Positions 8,462 to 18,985 are shown, counted from the first letter of the stretch. The stretch is DNA of 64,000 nucleotides from Lacticaseibacillus hegangensis (GCF_003946465.1 NZ_RHOL01000010.1:1-64000); one strand, 5' to 3'. Notes: generated by a model not told the origin, from the letters alone. Numbers and translations are program-made.

Positions 8462-9286
8462 ATGGCAGAATCAGAAAACAAACATAACGAGGCCGCGCGC
8501 AGCATCACCAATGATGACCTGCTGGGCAAGTGGCGGACTTTTTCCCTGGACAATAACGATGAGAACATGAGCGACTTTCTGTCCGAACTGGTGGACCACG
8601 CCACGCTGCTGATGGTCGTGCTGGCCGATCAGGAGATCAAGACGGACGAAAACGGCCGCGCGCAGGTCGATCAGGACGTGCAGATGCAGTTTCCCCTGAT
8701 GTCCAGCGAAGACAGGCAAAATATCCAGCCGGTGTTCACCGACTGGCAGGAAGTCAACTCGCTGTTCGACAACTGGAGCCAGCACGACCTGCAGCAAAAT
8801 GTCGATCAGGCGTCCATCCTGCCGATCGCGTTCTCCGATTTGGCTGAGCTGATCAACCAAAACCAGGAAGTTGACGGCATTGCGATCAACCCGTTCTCCG
8901 ACAACATTTACTTCTCCCGCGAGACCCTGGCAGACCTGGCCAACCAGCAGAAGCAGCACCACGCCGACAACAACGAGGTCAAAGTTGCTGTGTCCGAGCC
9001 TGATAACTTGCCAGACGGCTTTGAAGCCATGCTGCAAGGCGAACTCAAGGACAGCGGCGTCAAGCAGGGCTGGCTGCGCGTGCTGAGCTACGATGGCACC
9101 GAGCACCTAGTCTTGATCTTGGATGCGGCAGGCATGTCGGACGAGCAGCTGCGGCCGTTGACCCAGCAGCTGGGCGAACGCGGCGACAAAGCGCTGGCGT
9201 CGATTGATCTGCAGCTGTCGGTTGTCCCGCTGGACGATGACAGCCAGCCGATGGTCGAAGGTATTGAGCCGTTTTTCAAAGCGTAG
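8462..9286 (+). CDS. SseB-family protein
   Basis: 274 aa soluble acidic protein with an SseB N-terminal-type domain. The part around SILPIAFSDLAELINQ and IAINPFSDNIYFSRE carries the 'PxFT/S...' and 'INP...' pattern of SseB (enhanced serine sensitivity). A C-terminal half (LKDSGVKQGWLRVLSYDG) resembles the SseB C-terminal domain. The molecular function is not established. GAAAGGAAG precedes the ATG. It follows prfC closely and ends at a bidirectional terminator. Confidence 0.72.
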   Translation: MAESENKHNEAARSITNDDLLGKWRTFSLDNNDENMSDFLSELVDHATLLMVVLADQEIKTDENGRAQVDQDVQMQFPLMSSEDRQNIQPVFTDWQEVNSLFDNWSQHDLQQNVDQASILPIAFSDLAELINQNQEVDGIAINPFSDNIYFSRETLADLANQQKQHHADNNEVKVAVSEPDNLPDGFEAMLQGELKDSGVKQGWLRVLSYDGTEHLVLILDAAGMSDEQLRPLTQQLGERGDKALASIDLQLSVVPLDDDSQPMVEGIEPFFKA

Positions 9287-9292
9287 CACATT

Positions 9293-9336
9293 AAAAGGCC
9301 ACGCTCGTCCCAATTATCGGATGACCGTGGCCTTTT
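9293..9336. terminator. bidirectional terminator
   Basis: AAAAGGCCACG (9293-9303) pairs with CGTGGCCTTTT (9326-9336). It separates the SseB-like gene (+) from the MucBP-like gene (-). Confidence 0.85.
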
Positions 9337-9347
9337 GCATGTCTGAG

Positions 9348-10400
9348 TTAGAGCAAATCAACGAGGCTGGCAAGCACGTACGAGTCGTCGCTCAGGCGGT
9401 ACCAGCGGCTGTCGTCGGTGCCATACACGGTGGCCAAAAGTGCGACCGTTGCGCCGGCGGCCAGGGGCTTCAGGCGCTGGCCGTACGGCTTGGCCCAGCG
9501 CGTCAGCGACCCACTGGTGTTGACCTGACCGACGGCTTGAAGCGGCTGGGCGTTAAAGCTGACACGCTCGGTGGTGAGTTTGAGCTGAGTCGGCCCAGGC
9601 AGGAACGGATTGCTATTTTGCGGCTGCGTGTTCGCAGTGGTGATCCACTGACTGCCACCGAGATCCAGGAAGACTTCACCCGCTTGATTCTTGGCGAGGC
9701 CAAACACGCGCCAAAACGAGCCGGCTGGCAGCATGGTGGCATAGACCTGCGCCTTCACCGGGGTCGGGTAGGCCGGCTTGGCCTGACGCAGCTCAACGTA
9801 CGCGCTTTGTGGGTCGGCGTAGGTGAGACTTGGCCCCAGCTGGTACGTGAAGTGCAACACTTGCGCGGTGTGTGTGAAGCGGCCGCGCTGCGGGCCACGT
9901 GGAACGGCGTGGTCCTTGAAGGCGGGCAAAGGTTCTGCCGTGAATGCCGCGTTGAGCCGGCCGACCAGCATCGTTGGCGCAGCCAGCAACCGGCCGGTTT
10001 CATCGCGGTGATACACCGCGACTGGGGCGGCGACGTGTGGATCGTAAAGCAGGTAGACGACCGCCTGGCTCGCCGGAAAGCGCGTCAGATAGTTCGTGAC
10101 GGAAAACAGCTCGTAGCCTTCAATTTGCGGGATCGCAATGTTCAGCCGCGCACCGATCGGCCCGCGCACGATGCTGGGCTTTCGCAGTTCGGCAGCACTG
10201 CCGCGCTCGCGGTAGTAAATGGCGACACTAACATAGCGGCTGGTCGCACCGGTCGCCGGCGGCAAGGCATTTGCCTGTTGCGGCTGGCGGGCCGCAGCGC
10301 GCACCGGTCGGGCTGAAGTTGATGTGGGGTTTGGCGTCTTGCTCGCAGTTTTGCGCGGGCGGCGCTTAAACCAGTTCGCAAGTGATTGAAACAGGCCCAT
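9348..10400 (-). CDS. MucBP-like and SLAP-like domain protein without a signal peptide
   Basis: 350 aa. After a short amphipathic N-terminus (MGLFQSLANWFKRRPRK) and a Pro/Ala/Thr linker comes a region like a MucBP repeat (VSVAIYYRERG ... IPQIEGYELFSVTNYL, about 55-110). Two copies of an SH3/SLAP-like unit then follow (about 190-250 and 270-345, with VYATMLPAGSFWRVFGL and VALLATVYGTDDSRWYRL). Such domains are normally on the cell surface, yet I see no signal peptide, LPXTG or lipobox. The start is the ATG at 10400, six bases after GGAGG. The domain calls are from pattern memory; the function is unknown. Confidence 0.55.
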   Translation of the reverse strand: MGLFQSLANWFKRRPRKTASKTPNPTSTSARPVRAAARQPQQANALPPATGATSRYVSVAIYYRERGSAAELRKPSIVRGPIGARLNIAIPQIEGYELFSVTNYLTRFPASQAVVYLLYDPHVAAPVAVYHRDETGRLLAAPTMLVGRLNAAFTAEPLPAFKDHAVPRGPQRGRFTHTAQVLHFTYQLGPSLTYADPQSAYVELRQAKPAYPTPVKAQVYATMLPAGSFWRVFGLAKNQAGEVFLDLGGSQWITTANTQPQNSNPFLPGPTQLKLTTERVSFNAQPLQAVGQVNTSGSLTRWAKPYGQRLKPLAAGATVALLATVYGTDDSRWYRLSDDSYVLASLVDLL

Positions 10401-10414
10401 GGTGTCCTCCATGC

Positions 10415-10444
10415 AAAAAAAGCCGGCAACTGCCGGCTTTTTTT
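10415..10444 (-). terminator. terminator after the DUF1827 gene
   Basis: AGCCGGCA and TGCCGGCT form a perfect stem with a two-base loop, with seven A before and seven T after, so it can work on either strand. It lies between two minus-strand genes, only about 15 bases before the next start, and may partly uncouple them. Confidence 0.85.
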
Positions 10445-10727
10445 AGAATTCCTCGGTTGCCAGCGATACTTCGGCGAGCTTATCGCCGTGAATGACGTTG
10501 ACATCCGCAAAGGCGACGTGGGCCAACTTATCCAGCGCAAAGGCGATCTCAGCATCTTTGATGTTGCGCTTATCATTGGTGAACAGCAGCTCATCATGAG
10601 AGGCCGCCCGCGTGTAAATCACCGTGGTGCTGCCAAGTGAATAGACTTTAATGTAGTTCGTGTCGGTATGGGCGAGCTGTTGCGCCACCAGGTGCGGGTA
10701 GCTATTGGTGATATCGATCAACCGCAT
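10443..10727 (-). CDS. DUF1827 family protein
   Basis: 94 aa small soluble protein. The pattern MRLIDITNSYPHLV ... YIKVYSLGSTTVIYTRA matches the DUF1827 family, known to me only from Lactobacillales and of unknown function. It is probably the first gene of a short minus-strand unit with the MucBP-like gene, separated by a terminator hairpin. There are no catalytic motifs. Confidence 0.75.
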   Translation of the reverse strand: MRLIDITNSYPHLVAQQLAHTDTNYIKVYSLGSTTVIYTRAASHDELLFTNDKRNIKDAEIAFALDKLAHVAFADVNVIHGDKLAEVSLATEEF

Positions 10728-10863
10728 AATTAATGCCCCCAGTCTCTAGTTTCCTGTCTTCATTATAAGTGAACCGGCCGGAAAAACCAAAAGTTTCTGC
10801 GCCGCCGGTGAATTTCGCCGCTCGCCGCCAAGTTTGCTAAACTGGAGGCAGGAGGCGACAGTC

Positions 10864-11412
10864 ATGACCCTGCAAAGTGAACCGGTCCGGCCGGCGAGTC
10901 GGTATTATTTTCCCGTTCTCAAGTTGTACCAGCGCGCGTTTCCTAAAGAGGAAAAAGTCCCCCTGGTGTGGCTGCTCGCCAACAGCAGGCGGGCAGGCAT
11001 TGATTTTCTAGGGTGGCACGACGGCGCCCGGTTTGTTGGCCTGACATTTACCGTGACGACCAAAGCCCTGACGTACCTGATTTTTCTGGCGACCGCGGAG
11101 ACCGTGCGCGGGCAGGGCGTTGGCTCGGCCATCTTGGACCGGCTGGCGGCGCGCTTTGATGGGCGGCTCTTGGTGCTGGCCCTGGAGCCGCAAGATGACG
11201 CCGCCTCAAATGTTCGGCAGCGGCGCTCCCGGCTGGCGTTTTACCAACGCAACGGGTTTGTGCTGCAGCCTTACCAGGTGGTCGACCTCGGGGTGGCCTA
11301 TGACACCATGGCCCGTAACGGCCGTTTTGCGCCAGCGCAGTTCGATGCGCTGATGCGCGGGTACACTGGCTGGTTTTATCCGTGGTATGGCTCCAAAATC
11401 TTGCGCAAGTAG
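10864..11412 (+). CDS. GNAT family N-acetyltransferase
   Basis: 182 aa. The acetyl-CoA motif is visible as ETVRGQGVGSAIL near residue 88, followed by RLAFYQRNGFVLQPY, the usual GNAT beta-bulge strand. The acceptor is unknown. An in-frame TTG 30 bases upstream is less likely than the ATG at 10864, which has AGGAGG eight bases before it. A TGCTAAACT extended -10 lies just upstream. It is convergent with clpE, with a shared terminator. Confidence 0.85.
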   Translation: MTLQSEPVRPASRYYFPVLKLYQRAFPKEEKVPLVWLLANSRRAGIDFLGWHDGARFVGLTFTVTTKALTYLIFLATAETVRGQGVGSAILDRLAARFDGRLLVLALEPQDDAASNVRQRRSRLAFYQRNGFVLQPYQVVDLGVAYDTMARNGRFAPAQFDALMRGYTGWFYPWYGSKILRK

Positions 11413-11416
11413 TCAA

Positions 11417-11449
11417 AAGGGGCTAAGCGAGGCATTCGCTTAGTCCCTT
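11417..11449. terminator. bidirectional terminator
   Basis: A 14-bp stem, 11417-11430 with 11436-11449, one G-T pair and a five-base loop. It lies between the GNAT gene and the end of clpE. Confidence 0.75.
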
Positions 11450-11463
11450 CAACTTATTTGGCG

Positions 11464-13689
<2,226 letters not shown>

Positions 13690-13719
13690 CGTTGTTCACA
13701 ACCTTTCTTATCTAAGTCC

Positions 13720-13740
13720 TTCCGCGCAAAGGGCGCGGAA
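13720..13740 (-). other. hairpin in the clpE 5' leader
   Basis: TTCCGCGC (13720-13727) pairs perfectly with GCGCGGAA (13733-13740) around a five-base loop. It lies between the CtsR site and the start codon, without a T-run on the minus strand. It may stabilise the mRNA or tune translation; the role is unknown. Confidence 0.6.
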
Positions 13741-13754
13741 AAGTCAAACCAGGC

Positions 13755-13771
13755 TTTGACCTTCTTTGACC
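13755..13771 (-). promoter_or_regulatory. CtsR operator of clpE
   Basis: On the minus strand this reads GGTCAAAGAAGGTCAAA, an exact tandem CtsR heptad with a three-base spacer. It lies at about +2 to +18 from the predicted start of transcription, where a repressor would block elongation or open-complex formation. Confidence 0.95.
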
Positions 13772-13779
13772 TTGACTCC

Positions 13780-13807
13780 AGTGTACACCGCGAAAAATTA
13801 AATGCAA
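13780..13807 (-). promoter_or_regulatory. clpE promoter
   Basis: On the minus strand, TTGCAT (complement of 13802-13807), a 16-bp spacer and TACACT (complement of 13780-13785). The -35 box overlaps the edge of the CIRCE palindrome, and the CtsR site lies just downstream of the -10. Confidence 0.6.
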
Positions 13808-13831
13808 GCACTCTTACCGTGAGAGTGCTAA
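13805..13831. promoter_or_regulatory. CIRCE element (HrcA operator)
   Basis: CAAGCACTC, nine bases, GAGTGCTAA. This matches the CIRCE palindrome (TTAGCACTC-N9-GAGTGCTAA) with two mismatches in the outer left arm. It overlaps the clpE -35 box. HrcA should therefore repress clpE together with CtsR. The run of T on the + side is incidental, since no + gene ends here. Confidence 0.85.
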
Positions 13832-13921
13832 TTTTTTCGTGAAATTCAGTGCGACTGCGGTTTCAGCGCTGGTCAACGGCCTGTCTCTAGTCTAAAATAG
13901 TGACGGAAAGGGGGCAAGCAT

Positions 13922-14113
13922 GTGGCATCAGACTATGTCCAAATGATGGATGATCTCCGCGCAGGCAAAATCGCCGAGATCAAGATCGAACCCGAGACGT
14001 TTGCCGCTTTTCGTGAGGCCTGGACCAATTATCCGGCCCGCAAGGAAATCGTCGGCCAGGCGGAGCGCGGGGGCACGATTTTGTACCACTATCAGTCCGC
14101 CAAGGGGCAATAA
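13922..14113 (+). CDS. small hypothetical protein
   Basis: 63 aa acidic-basic soluble peptide (MASDYVQMMDDLRAGKIAEI...) with no motif I recognise. The start is GTG at 13922 after GGAAAGGGGG; an overlapping ATG two bases earlier is in another frame. It lies between the clpE regulatory region and ptsH, about 107 bases before ptsH. Codon use and the strong ribosome site suggest a real gene. Function unknown. Confidence 0.6.
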   Translation: MASDYVQMMDDLRAGKIAEIKIEPETFAAFREAWTNYPARKEIVGQAERGGTILYHYQSAKGQ

Positions 14114-14165
14114 AACCAGCCATGATACTTGTTCTGAAAGCGGAATAATGGTAAGGTTTACAAGA

Positions 14166-14185
14166 AATAGAATGCAAATTCTATT
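14166..14185. other. perfect inverted repeat before ptsH
   Basis: AATAGAAT, GCAA, ATTCTATT: a perfect 8-bp AT-rich inverted repeat in the ptsH leader, just downstream of a possible extended -10 (TGGTAAGGT, 14149-14157). It may be an operator or an mRNA hairpin. There is no T-run, so it is not a plain terminator. Confidence 0.5.
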
Positions 14186-14220
14186 CGGCAAAAGTTTATA
14201 CACAAAGGAGCAGATTACTC

Positions 14221-14487
14221 ATGGAAAAACGCGAATTTAATGTTGTTGCAGAAACAGGTATCCACGCTCGCCCAGCCACTCTCTTGGTTCAGGCAGCCAG
14301 CAAGTTTAACTCTGACATCAACCTGGAATACAAGGGGAAGAGCGTTAACTTGAAGTCCATCATGGGCGTCATGAGCTTGGGCGTTGGCCAAGGCGCCGAC
14401 GTCACCATCTCCGCTGAAGGCGCAGACGAGAAGGAAGCTATTGCTGCCATCGAAGAGACCATGAAAAAGGAAGGCTTGTCTAACTAA
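14221..14487 (+). CDS. ptsH: phosphocarrier protein HPr
   Basis: 88 aa, the normal HPr length. It carries phosphate from EI to sugar-specific EIIA proteins. The active-site His15 (TGIHARPAT) and regulatory Ser46 ([11 protein letters not shown]), the target of HPr kinase, are both present. With Ser46 phosphorylated it is the CcpA co-repressor in Firmicutes. AAAGGAG lies ten bases before the ATG. Its stop overlaps the ptsI start (TAATG), so the two are translationally coupled. Confidence 0.99.
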   Translation: MEKREFNVVAETGIHARPATLLVQAASKFNSDINLEYKGKSVNLKSIMGVMSLGVGQGADVTISAEGADEKEAIAAIEETMKKEGLSN

Positions 14488-16214
14488 TGACTAAGAACCT
14501 GAAAGGGATCGCGGCAAGTGACGGCGTCGCTACGGCGAAGGCCTACCTGCTCGTGCAACCCGATCTGTCATTTTCGAAGTCAACTATTGAAGATACAGAC
14601 AAAGAGGTCGCACGTCTGCACACCGCGCTCGACCAGAGCATTGCAGAACTGAAGATCATCCGGCAAAAAGCTGCAGAGTCGCTGGGCGAGGAAGAAGCAG
14701 AAGTCTTCGACGCGCACATGACCATGCTGGCCGATCCGGAATACATCGGCGCCATTGAAAAGCAAATCACAGACGATAAGGTCAACGCCGAAACCGCCTT
14801 GAAGTCTGTTTCCGACGGCTTCATCGAGACTTTTGAGGCGATGACCGATAACACCTACATGCAGGAGCGCGCCGCGGATATCCGCGACGTCTCGACCCGG
14901 GTGCTGTCACACCTCCTGAATCGGCCGCTGCCGAACCCGGCATTGATCGATTCTGAAGTGGTCATCGTGGCGCATGATTTGACGCCTTCAGATACTGCCC
15001 AGCTGAACAAAAAGTACGTCAAGGCGTTTGTCACCGACATCGGCGGCCGGACCGCGCACAGCGCGATCATGGCGCGCTCGCTTGAGATCCCGGCTGTGGT
15101 CGGGACGGACACGGTCACGACGGACGTTAAAAACGGTCAGACCATCACCGTCAACGGCTTGACCGGTGCTGTGACGATCGACCCGAGTGCTGACCAGATC
15201 CAGGCTTCCGAACAGGCAGCCAAGGATTTTGCCGCACAAAAGGCCGAATGGGCGCAGCTGAAAACCGCTAAGACGGTGACGGAAGACGGTCAGCACTTCG
15301 AAGTCGGCGCCAACATTGGGACCCCGAAGGATATGGACGCGGTGCTCGCTAATGGTGCTGAAGCCGTTGGCCTGTATCGCACCGAGTTCTTGTACATGGA
15401 CTCTTCGGAGCTCCCAACCGAAGACGACCAGTTCGAAGCGTACAAGACCGTTCTCGAGCAGATGGACGGCAAGCCTGTCGTGGTTCGCACGATGGACATC
15501 GGCGGCGATAAGAAGCTGCCATACCTGCCATTGCCACACGAAGATAACCCATTTTTGGGCTACCGGGCGATTCGGATCAGCCTGGACCGTCAGGATATCT
15601 TCCGTACCCAGTTGCGGGCCTTGTTGCGGGCTTCGGCTTACGGCAATCTGCGCATCATGTTCCCGATGATCGGGACAGTCAACGAATTCAAGGCGGCCAA
15701 GAAGGTCTTCTTGGAGGAAAAGGACAAGCTGGTCAAGGAAGGCGTGAAGGTTTCCGACAACATCCAAACCGGGATGATGATGGAAGTGCCTGCCGCGGCC
15801 GTGTTGGCGGATCAGTTCGCCAAGGTCGCAGACTTCTTCTCCATCGGCACCAACGATTTGATTCAGTACACCATGGCGGCGGACCGCGGCAACGACCGCG
15901 TGTCTTACCTCTACCAGCCTTACAACCCATCGATCTTGCGCTTAGTGAAGCACATCATCGATTCGGCACATAAGGAAGGCAAGTGGGCCGGCATGTGCGG
16001 GGAAGCCGCTGGCGACCCGATCATGGTGCCACTCTTGGTCGGCATGGGGCTCGACGAGTTCTCCATGTCCGCGACCTCTGTCCTGCGCGTGCGCAGCCAG
16101 ATGAAGGGCCTTTCGGCGAGCTACCTGAAGACCCTCGCAGAGCGGGCCACCACTGAATCCGTGACCAACGAAGACAACATCAAGCTGGTCAAGGAATTTA
16201 CCGAGAAACACTAA
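14487..16214 (+). CDS. ptsI: PTS enzyme I
   Basis: 575 aa phosphoenolpyruvate-protein phosphotransferase that starts the PTS relay by phosphorylating HPr. The phosphorylated His191 lies in [13 protein letters not shown]. The PEP-binding barrel shows [31 protein letters not shown] and MCGEAAGDP. The length is typical. It begins on the last base of the ptsH stop codon and ends before a hairpin terminator, so ptsHI is a two-gene operon. Confidence 0.99.
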   Translation: MTKNLKGIAASDGVATAKAYLLVQPDLSFSKSTIEDTDKEVARLHTALDQSIAELKIIRQKAAESLGEEEAEVFDAHMTMLADPEYIGAIEKQITDDKVNAETALKSVSDGFIETFEAMTDNTYMQERAADIRDVSTRVLSHLLNRPLPNPALIDSEVVIVAHDLTPSDTAQLNKKYVKAFVTDIGGRTAHSAIMARSLEIPAVVGTDTVTTDVKNGQTITVNGLTGAVTIDPSADQIQASEQAAKDFAAQKAEWAQLKTAKTVTEDGQHFEVGANIGTPKDMDAVLANGAEAVGLYRTEFLYMDSSELPTEDDQFEAYKTVLEQMDGKPVVVRTMDIGGDKKLPYLPLPHEDNPFLGYRAIRISLDRQDIFRTQLRALLRASAYGNLRIMFPMIGTVNEFKAAKKVFLEEKDKLVKEGVKVSDNIQTGMMMEVPAAAVLADQFAKVADFFSIGTNDLIQYTMAADRGNDRVSYLYQPYNPSILRLVKHIIDSAHKEGKWAGMCGEAAGDPIMVPLLVGMGLDEFSMSATSVLRVRSQMKGLSASYLKTLAERATTESVTNEDNIKLVKEFTEKH

Positions 16215-16231
16215 TTGAACGCAAAATGAAC

Positions 16232-16262
16232 GCGTCCCTGCTTTGGCAGAGGCGCTTTTATT
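16232..16262 (+). terminator. ptsHI terminator
   Basis: GCGTCCCTGC and GCAGAGGCGC pair with one mismatch around TTTG, followed by TTTTATT. Confidence 0.7.
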
Positions 16263-16281
16263 GTGCCCTGCTGAATCAAGT

Positions 16282-16310
16282 TTGACAGCGGATACATCAA
16301 CCTCTAGACT
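16282..16310 (+). promoter_or_regulatory. promoter of the ROK kinase gene
   Basis: Consensus TTGACA (16282-16287), a 17-bp spacer and TAGACT (16305-16310), about 38 bases before the start codon. Confidence 0.65.
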
Positions 16311-16347
16311 AATTTGTGTAGACAAATAATTTCTTGGAGATGGCAAA

Positions 16348-17214
16348 ATGGAATTAGCTGTGATTGATATTGGCGGCACTTCGATTAAATTTGCGCGGTG
16401 GGACGGGGCAGCCCTGCAGGACCGGACGGCGGCGCCAACGCCCAAAACGCTGGCTGAGTTTTACGGACTCTTGGCCAACACGGTCACGAAAATGAAGGCG
16501 GCGCACCCCATCACAGGGGTGGCCATCTCCAGTCCCGGAGCGGTCAATCAGGCGACCGGCGTAATTGAAGGCGCCAGCGCCTTGCCGTACATCCACAACT
16601 TCCCGATTCAGCCTGAGCTGGAGAAGCGCTTCGGCCTGCCAATGGCATTCGAAAATGACGCGAATTGCGCCGCCTTGGCCGAAGTCGCAAGCGGTGCGGC
16701 GAAGGGCAAGCAGCGCGTGGCGATGCTGGTGCTCGGCACCGGCGTCGGCGGGGCACTGATCGCAAACGGTCGGGTCGAACACGGGTCCCACCTGCTGGGC
16801 GGCGAGTTCGGGTTCATGCTGCAAAATGGTAAGTCCGTGTCCGCCCAAGCGACGGTCGTCAAGCGCTGCGAGAACTACGAGAAGCGCACGGGTAAAAAGA
16901 TCGATGGTGAGGCGCTGTTTGCGGCTGCCGATGCCGGCGACCGCGTGGCGCACGAGGAGGTCGAAGGCTTCTTTGAGGCCCTGGCCGAAGTCATTTTCAA
17001 TCTGCAATACAGCTACGATCCCGAGCTGTTCCTGTTGGGCGGCGGGGTATCGCGCAACCCGGCGCTGATCCCCGGCATCGAGCGCCACATGGACGGCGTG
17101 TTCAAGACGATCGAGATAGCCACGCAGCGGCCGGTCATCAAGATTTGCCAGTACACCGATGCGGCCAACCTGATTGGGGCCGTGGTCAACTATCAGCAGC
17201 ACGCAGCTAAATAA
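16348..17214 (+). CDS. ROK family sugar kinase
   Basis: 288 aa. The N-terminal ATP-binding loop is VIDIGGTSIKFARW, the catalytic Asp is in ENDANCAALAE, and the glycine-rich VLGTGVGGALI follows. The zinc-binding CXCGXXGC signature is absent; the region has ATVVKRCENYEKRTGK instead, as in the BglK/ROK subgroup without the full zinc motif. It probably phosphorylates glucose, a beta-glucoside or a similar hexose. It has its own promoter and terminator, downstream of ptsHI. Confidence 0.85.
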   Translation: MELAVIDIGGTSIKFARWDGAALQDRTAAPTPKTLAEFYGLLANTVTKMKAAHPITGVAISSPGAVNQATGVIEGASALPYIHNFPIQPELEKRFGLPMAFENDANCAALAEVASGAAKGKQRVAMLVLGTGVGGALIANGRVEHGSHLLGGEFGFMLQNGKSVSAQATVVKRCENYEKRTGKKIDGEALFAAADAGDRVAHEEVEGFFEALAEVIFNLQYSYDPELFLLGGGVSRNPALIPGIERHMDGVFKTIEIATQRPVIKICQYTDAANLIGAVVNYQQHAAK

Positions 17215-17232
17215 CTAAACTAGGATGCAGTG

Positions 17233-17260
17233 AACCGCAAGCCAGACTTGCGGTTTTTTT
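17233..17260 (+). terminator. terminator of the ROK kinase gene
   Basis: AACCGCAAG pairs with CTTGCGGTT around a five-base loop, followed by a run of T. Confidence 0.9.
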
Positions 17261-17271
17261 ATGTTTTGAAT

Positions 17272-17316
17272 AAACACGAACAATAATTTATTAAAGTGCT
17301 TACTTTGTTCCTAAAA
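17272..17316 (+). promoter_or_regulatory. PurBox-like operator pair of the pur operon
   Basis: AAACACGAACAAT (17272-17284) matches the PurBox pattern AWWWCCGAACWWT at 11 of 13 positions. An inverted, weaker copy with the GAAC core lies at 17304-17316 (TTTGTTCCTAAAA). The first GAAC core is centred about 76 bases before the predicted transcription start, like the activating PurBox of Lactococcus. PurR is thus the likely regulator; the gene is not in the window. Confidence 0.55.
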
Positions 17317-17320
17317 ACTG

Positions 17321-17349
17321 TTGAGCGATTTGCCGCGCCGTGCTAAACT
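17321..17349 (+). promoter_or_regulatory. pur operon promoter
   Basis: TTGAGC (17321-17326), a 17-bp spacer and TAAACT (17344-17349), with TG one base before the -10 (extended -10). Transcription should begin near 17356, about 24 bases before purE. Confidence 0.65.
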
Positions 17350-17379
17350 CAAAGCAAATACGAAAGCAGGTGACGATTC

Positions 17380-17865
17380 GTGACAGTTGCAGTAGTGATG
17401 GGCTCCACCTCGGATTGGCCAACGATGAAGCAGACGGCGGCTTTGCTCGACCAGCTCGCGATTCCGTACGTCAAGCACGTGATCTCGGCACATCGGATGC
17501 CGACGCAGTTGCAGCAGTTCGCCGCAGCGGCGCGATCCAACGGCATCGACGTGATCATCGCTGGGGCCGGTGGGGCGGCCCATTTACCCGGCATGCTGGC
17601 GGCCAACACGACGGTGCCGGTCATCGGGGTCCCCATTAAAACCCGAACATTAAGCGGGATGGACTCACTGCTTTCCATTGTGCAGATGCCGGCCGGGGTG
17701 CCGGTGGCCACGATGGCGATCGGCGAGGCTGGGGCCAAGAATGCGGCGCTGATGGCCGCGGCGATGCTGGCCATCCGCGACGCGAAGGTTGAAGCTCGCC
17801 TGACCGCGTTTCGCACTGCCCAGACGCAGCAATCGATCGAAAGTGAGGCAGATTTAGATGATTAA
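17380..17865 (+). CDS. purE: N5-carboxyaminoimidazole ribonucleotide mutase
   Basis: 161 aa class I PurE, which turns N5-CAIR into CAIR in purine synthesis. The substrate loop GSTSDW near residue 9, the catalytic His in SAHRMP and the IAGAGGAAHLPG segment are clear. The start is GTG at 17380 after AGCAGGTG. It is first in the eleven-gene operon and overlaps purK by eight bases. Its pairing with purK shows the bacterial ATP-dependent two-step route from AIR to CAIR. Confidence 0.98.
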   Translation: MTVAVVMGSTSDWPTMKQTAALLDQLAIPYVKHVISAHRMPTQLQQFAAAARSNGIDVIIAGAGGAAHLPGMLAANTTVPVIGVPIKTRTLSGMDSLLSIVQMPAGVPVATMAIGEAGAKNAALMAAAMLAIRDAKVEARLTAFRTAQTQQSIESEADLDD

Positions 17866-18985
17866 GCCAATCTTGCCGCCAGCGACGATTGGCATCGTCG
17901 GCGGCGGTCAGCTGGGGCGGATGCTTGCCCAGGCGGCCAAGACGATGGGGTACACCGTTGGCGTGCTCGATCCAACGCCGAACGCGCCAGCCGGCCAGGT
18001 CGCCGATTTTCAGCTTCAGGCCGACTATGACGATCACCAGGCCCTTGATGAACTCGCGCGCCGCAGCGACGTGTTGACTTATGAATTTGAAAACGTCGAC
18101 CTCGCCGCGCTTCAAGAGGCCAGCAAGCAGGCGGCGCTGCCGCAGGGCACGCAGCTGTTAGCCATCACGCGCGACCGCGTGAAGGAAAAAACGTTCCTGC
18201 GCGATCACGGGGTGCCCACGGCAGATTTTGCCGCCGTGCCAGAGCCGGCCGCGCTGATCCCGGCGATCCATGCGGTCGGGGTGCCGGCCATTTTGAAAAC
18301 TACGACTGGCGGTTACGACGGTCACGGCCAGCTGGACATCAACTCGGACCTGGACCTGCCCGCAGCGGAAGCGCTGGTCGCCAAGACCCCATGCATCCTG
18401 GAGGCGCGCGTGGCCTTCGACCGTGAACTGTCACTCATGGTGACGCGCGATGGCCAAGACGTTGTCCGCTGCTTCCCGGTCGTGGAAAATCACCACCAGG
18501 ATCACATCCTGCACGTGACCATCGCCCCGGCGCCTGACCTGGGTAAGCCTGAGCAGTACCAGATCGATTCGCTGGCCACCAAAATTGCGACAGCGCTGAA
18601 CCTGCGAGGGGTCCTTGGGATCGAGCTGTTCGCCGGCAAAACCGGCGTGCTGGTTAACGAGCTGGCGCCGCGGCCGCATAACTCCGGGCACTACTCGATC
18701 GAGGCCTGCAATTTTTCCCAGTTTCAAGCGCACATTCTCAGCATTTGCGGGCTTTCAATCCCCAAGGTGCGCATGAAAGAGTGTGCGGTCATGCGCAATC
18801 TCCTGGGCGATGACCTGGCTGCGGCCAAGGCAGCCTGGCCCAAGCATCCGGAGTGGCACCTGCACGACTACGGCAAGGCTGAAGCGCGGCCCGGCCGCAA
18901 GATGGGGCACCTGACCGTGCTGGCTGGCGATACCAAAGATTTGATGGGGTCAATTCAATTGGAGGACGAAGATGGAAAAGACTGA
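17858..18985 (+). CDS. purK: N5-carboxyaminoimidazole ribonucleotide synthase
   Basis: 375 aa ATP-grasp enzyme making N5-CAIR from AIR, bicarbonate and ATP. The N-terminal GIVGGGQLGRML motif, the ATP-grasp core (ILKTTTGGYDGHGQ) and NELAPRPHNSGHYSIEAC are typical of PurK. It overlaps purE at its start and purC at its end (14 bases), consistent with translational coupling. Confidence 0.98.
   Translation: MIKPILPPATIGIVGGGQLGRMLAQAAKTMGYTVGVLDPTPNAPAGQVADFQLQADYDDHQALDELARRSDVLTYEFENVDLAALQEASKQAALPQGTQLLAITRDRVKEKTFLRDHGVPTADFAAVPEPAALIPAIHAVGVPAILKTTTGGYDGHGQLDINSDLDLPAAEALVAKTPCILEARVAFDRELSLMVTRDGQDVVRCFPVVENHHQDHILHVTIAPAPDLGKPEQYQIDSLATKIATALNLRGVLGIELFAGKTGVLVNELAPRPHNSGHYSIEACNFSQFQAHILSICGLSIPKVRMKECAVMRNLLGDDLAAAKAAWPKHPEWHLHDYGKAEARPGRKMGHLTVLAGDTKDLMGSIQLEDEDGKD

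Noticed and set aside
9204-10316. Plus-strand open frame of 370 codons
   Set aside because: It runs across the end of the SseB-like gene, a terminator and the antisense of the MucBP-like gene. The minus-strand reading has a good ribosome site and domain patterns.
13805-13837. Hairpin followed by six T on the plus strand, as a terminator
   Set aside because: No plus-strand gene ends here; clpE is on the other strand. The match to CIRCE explains the palindrome.
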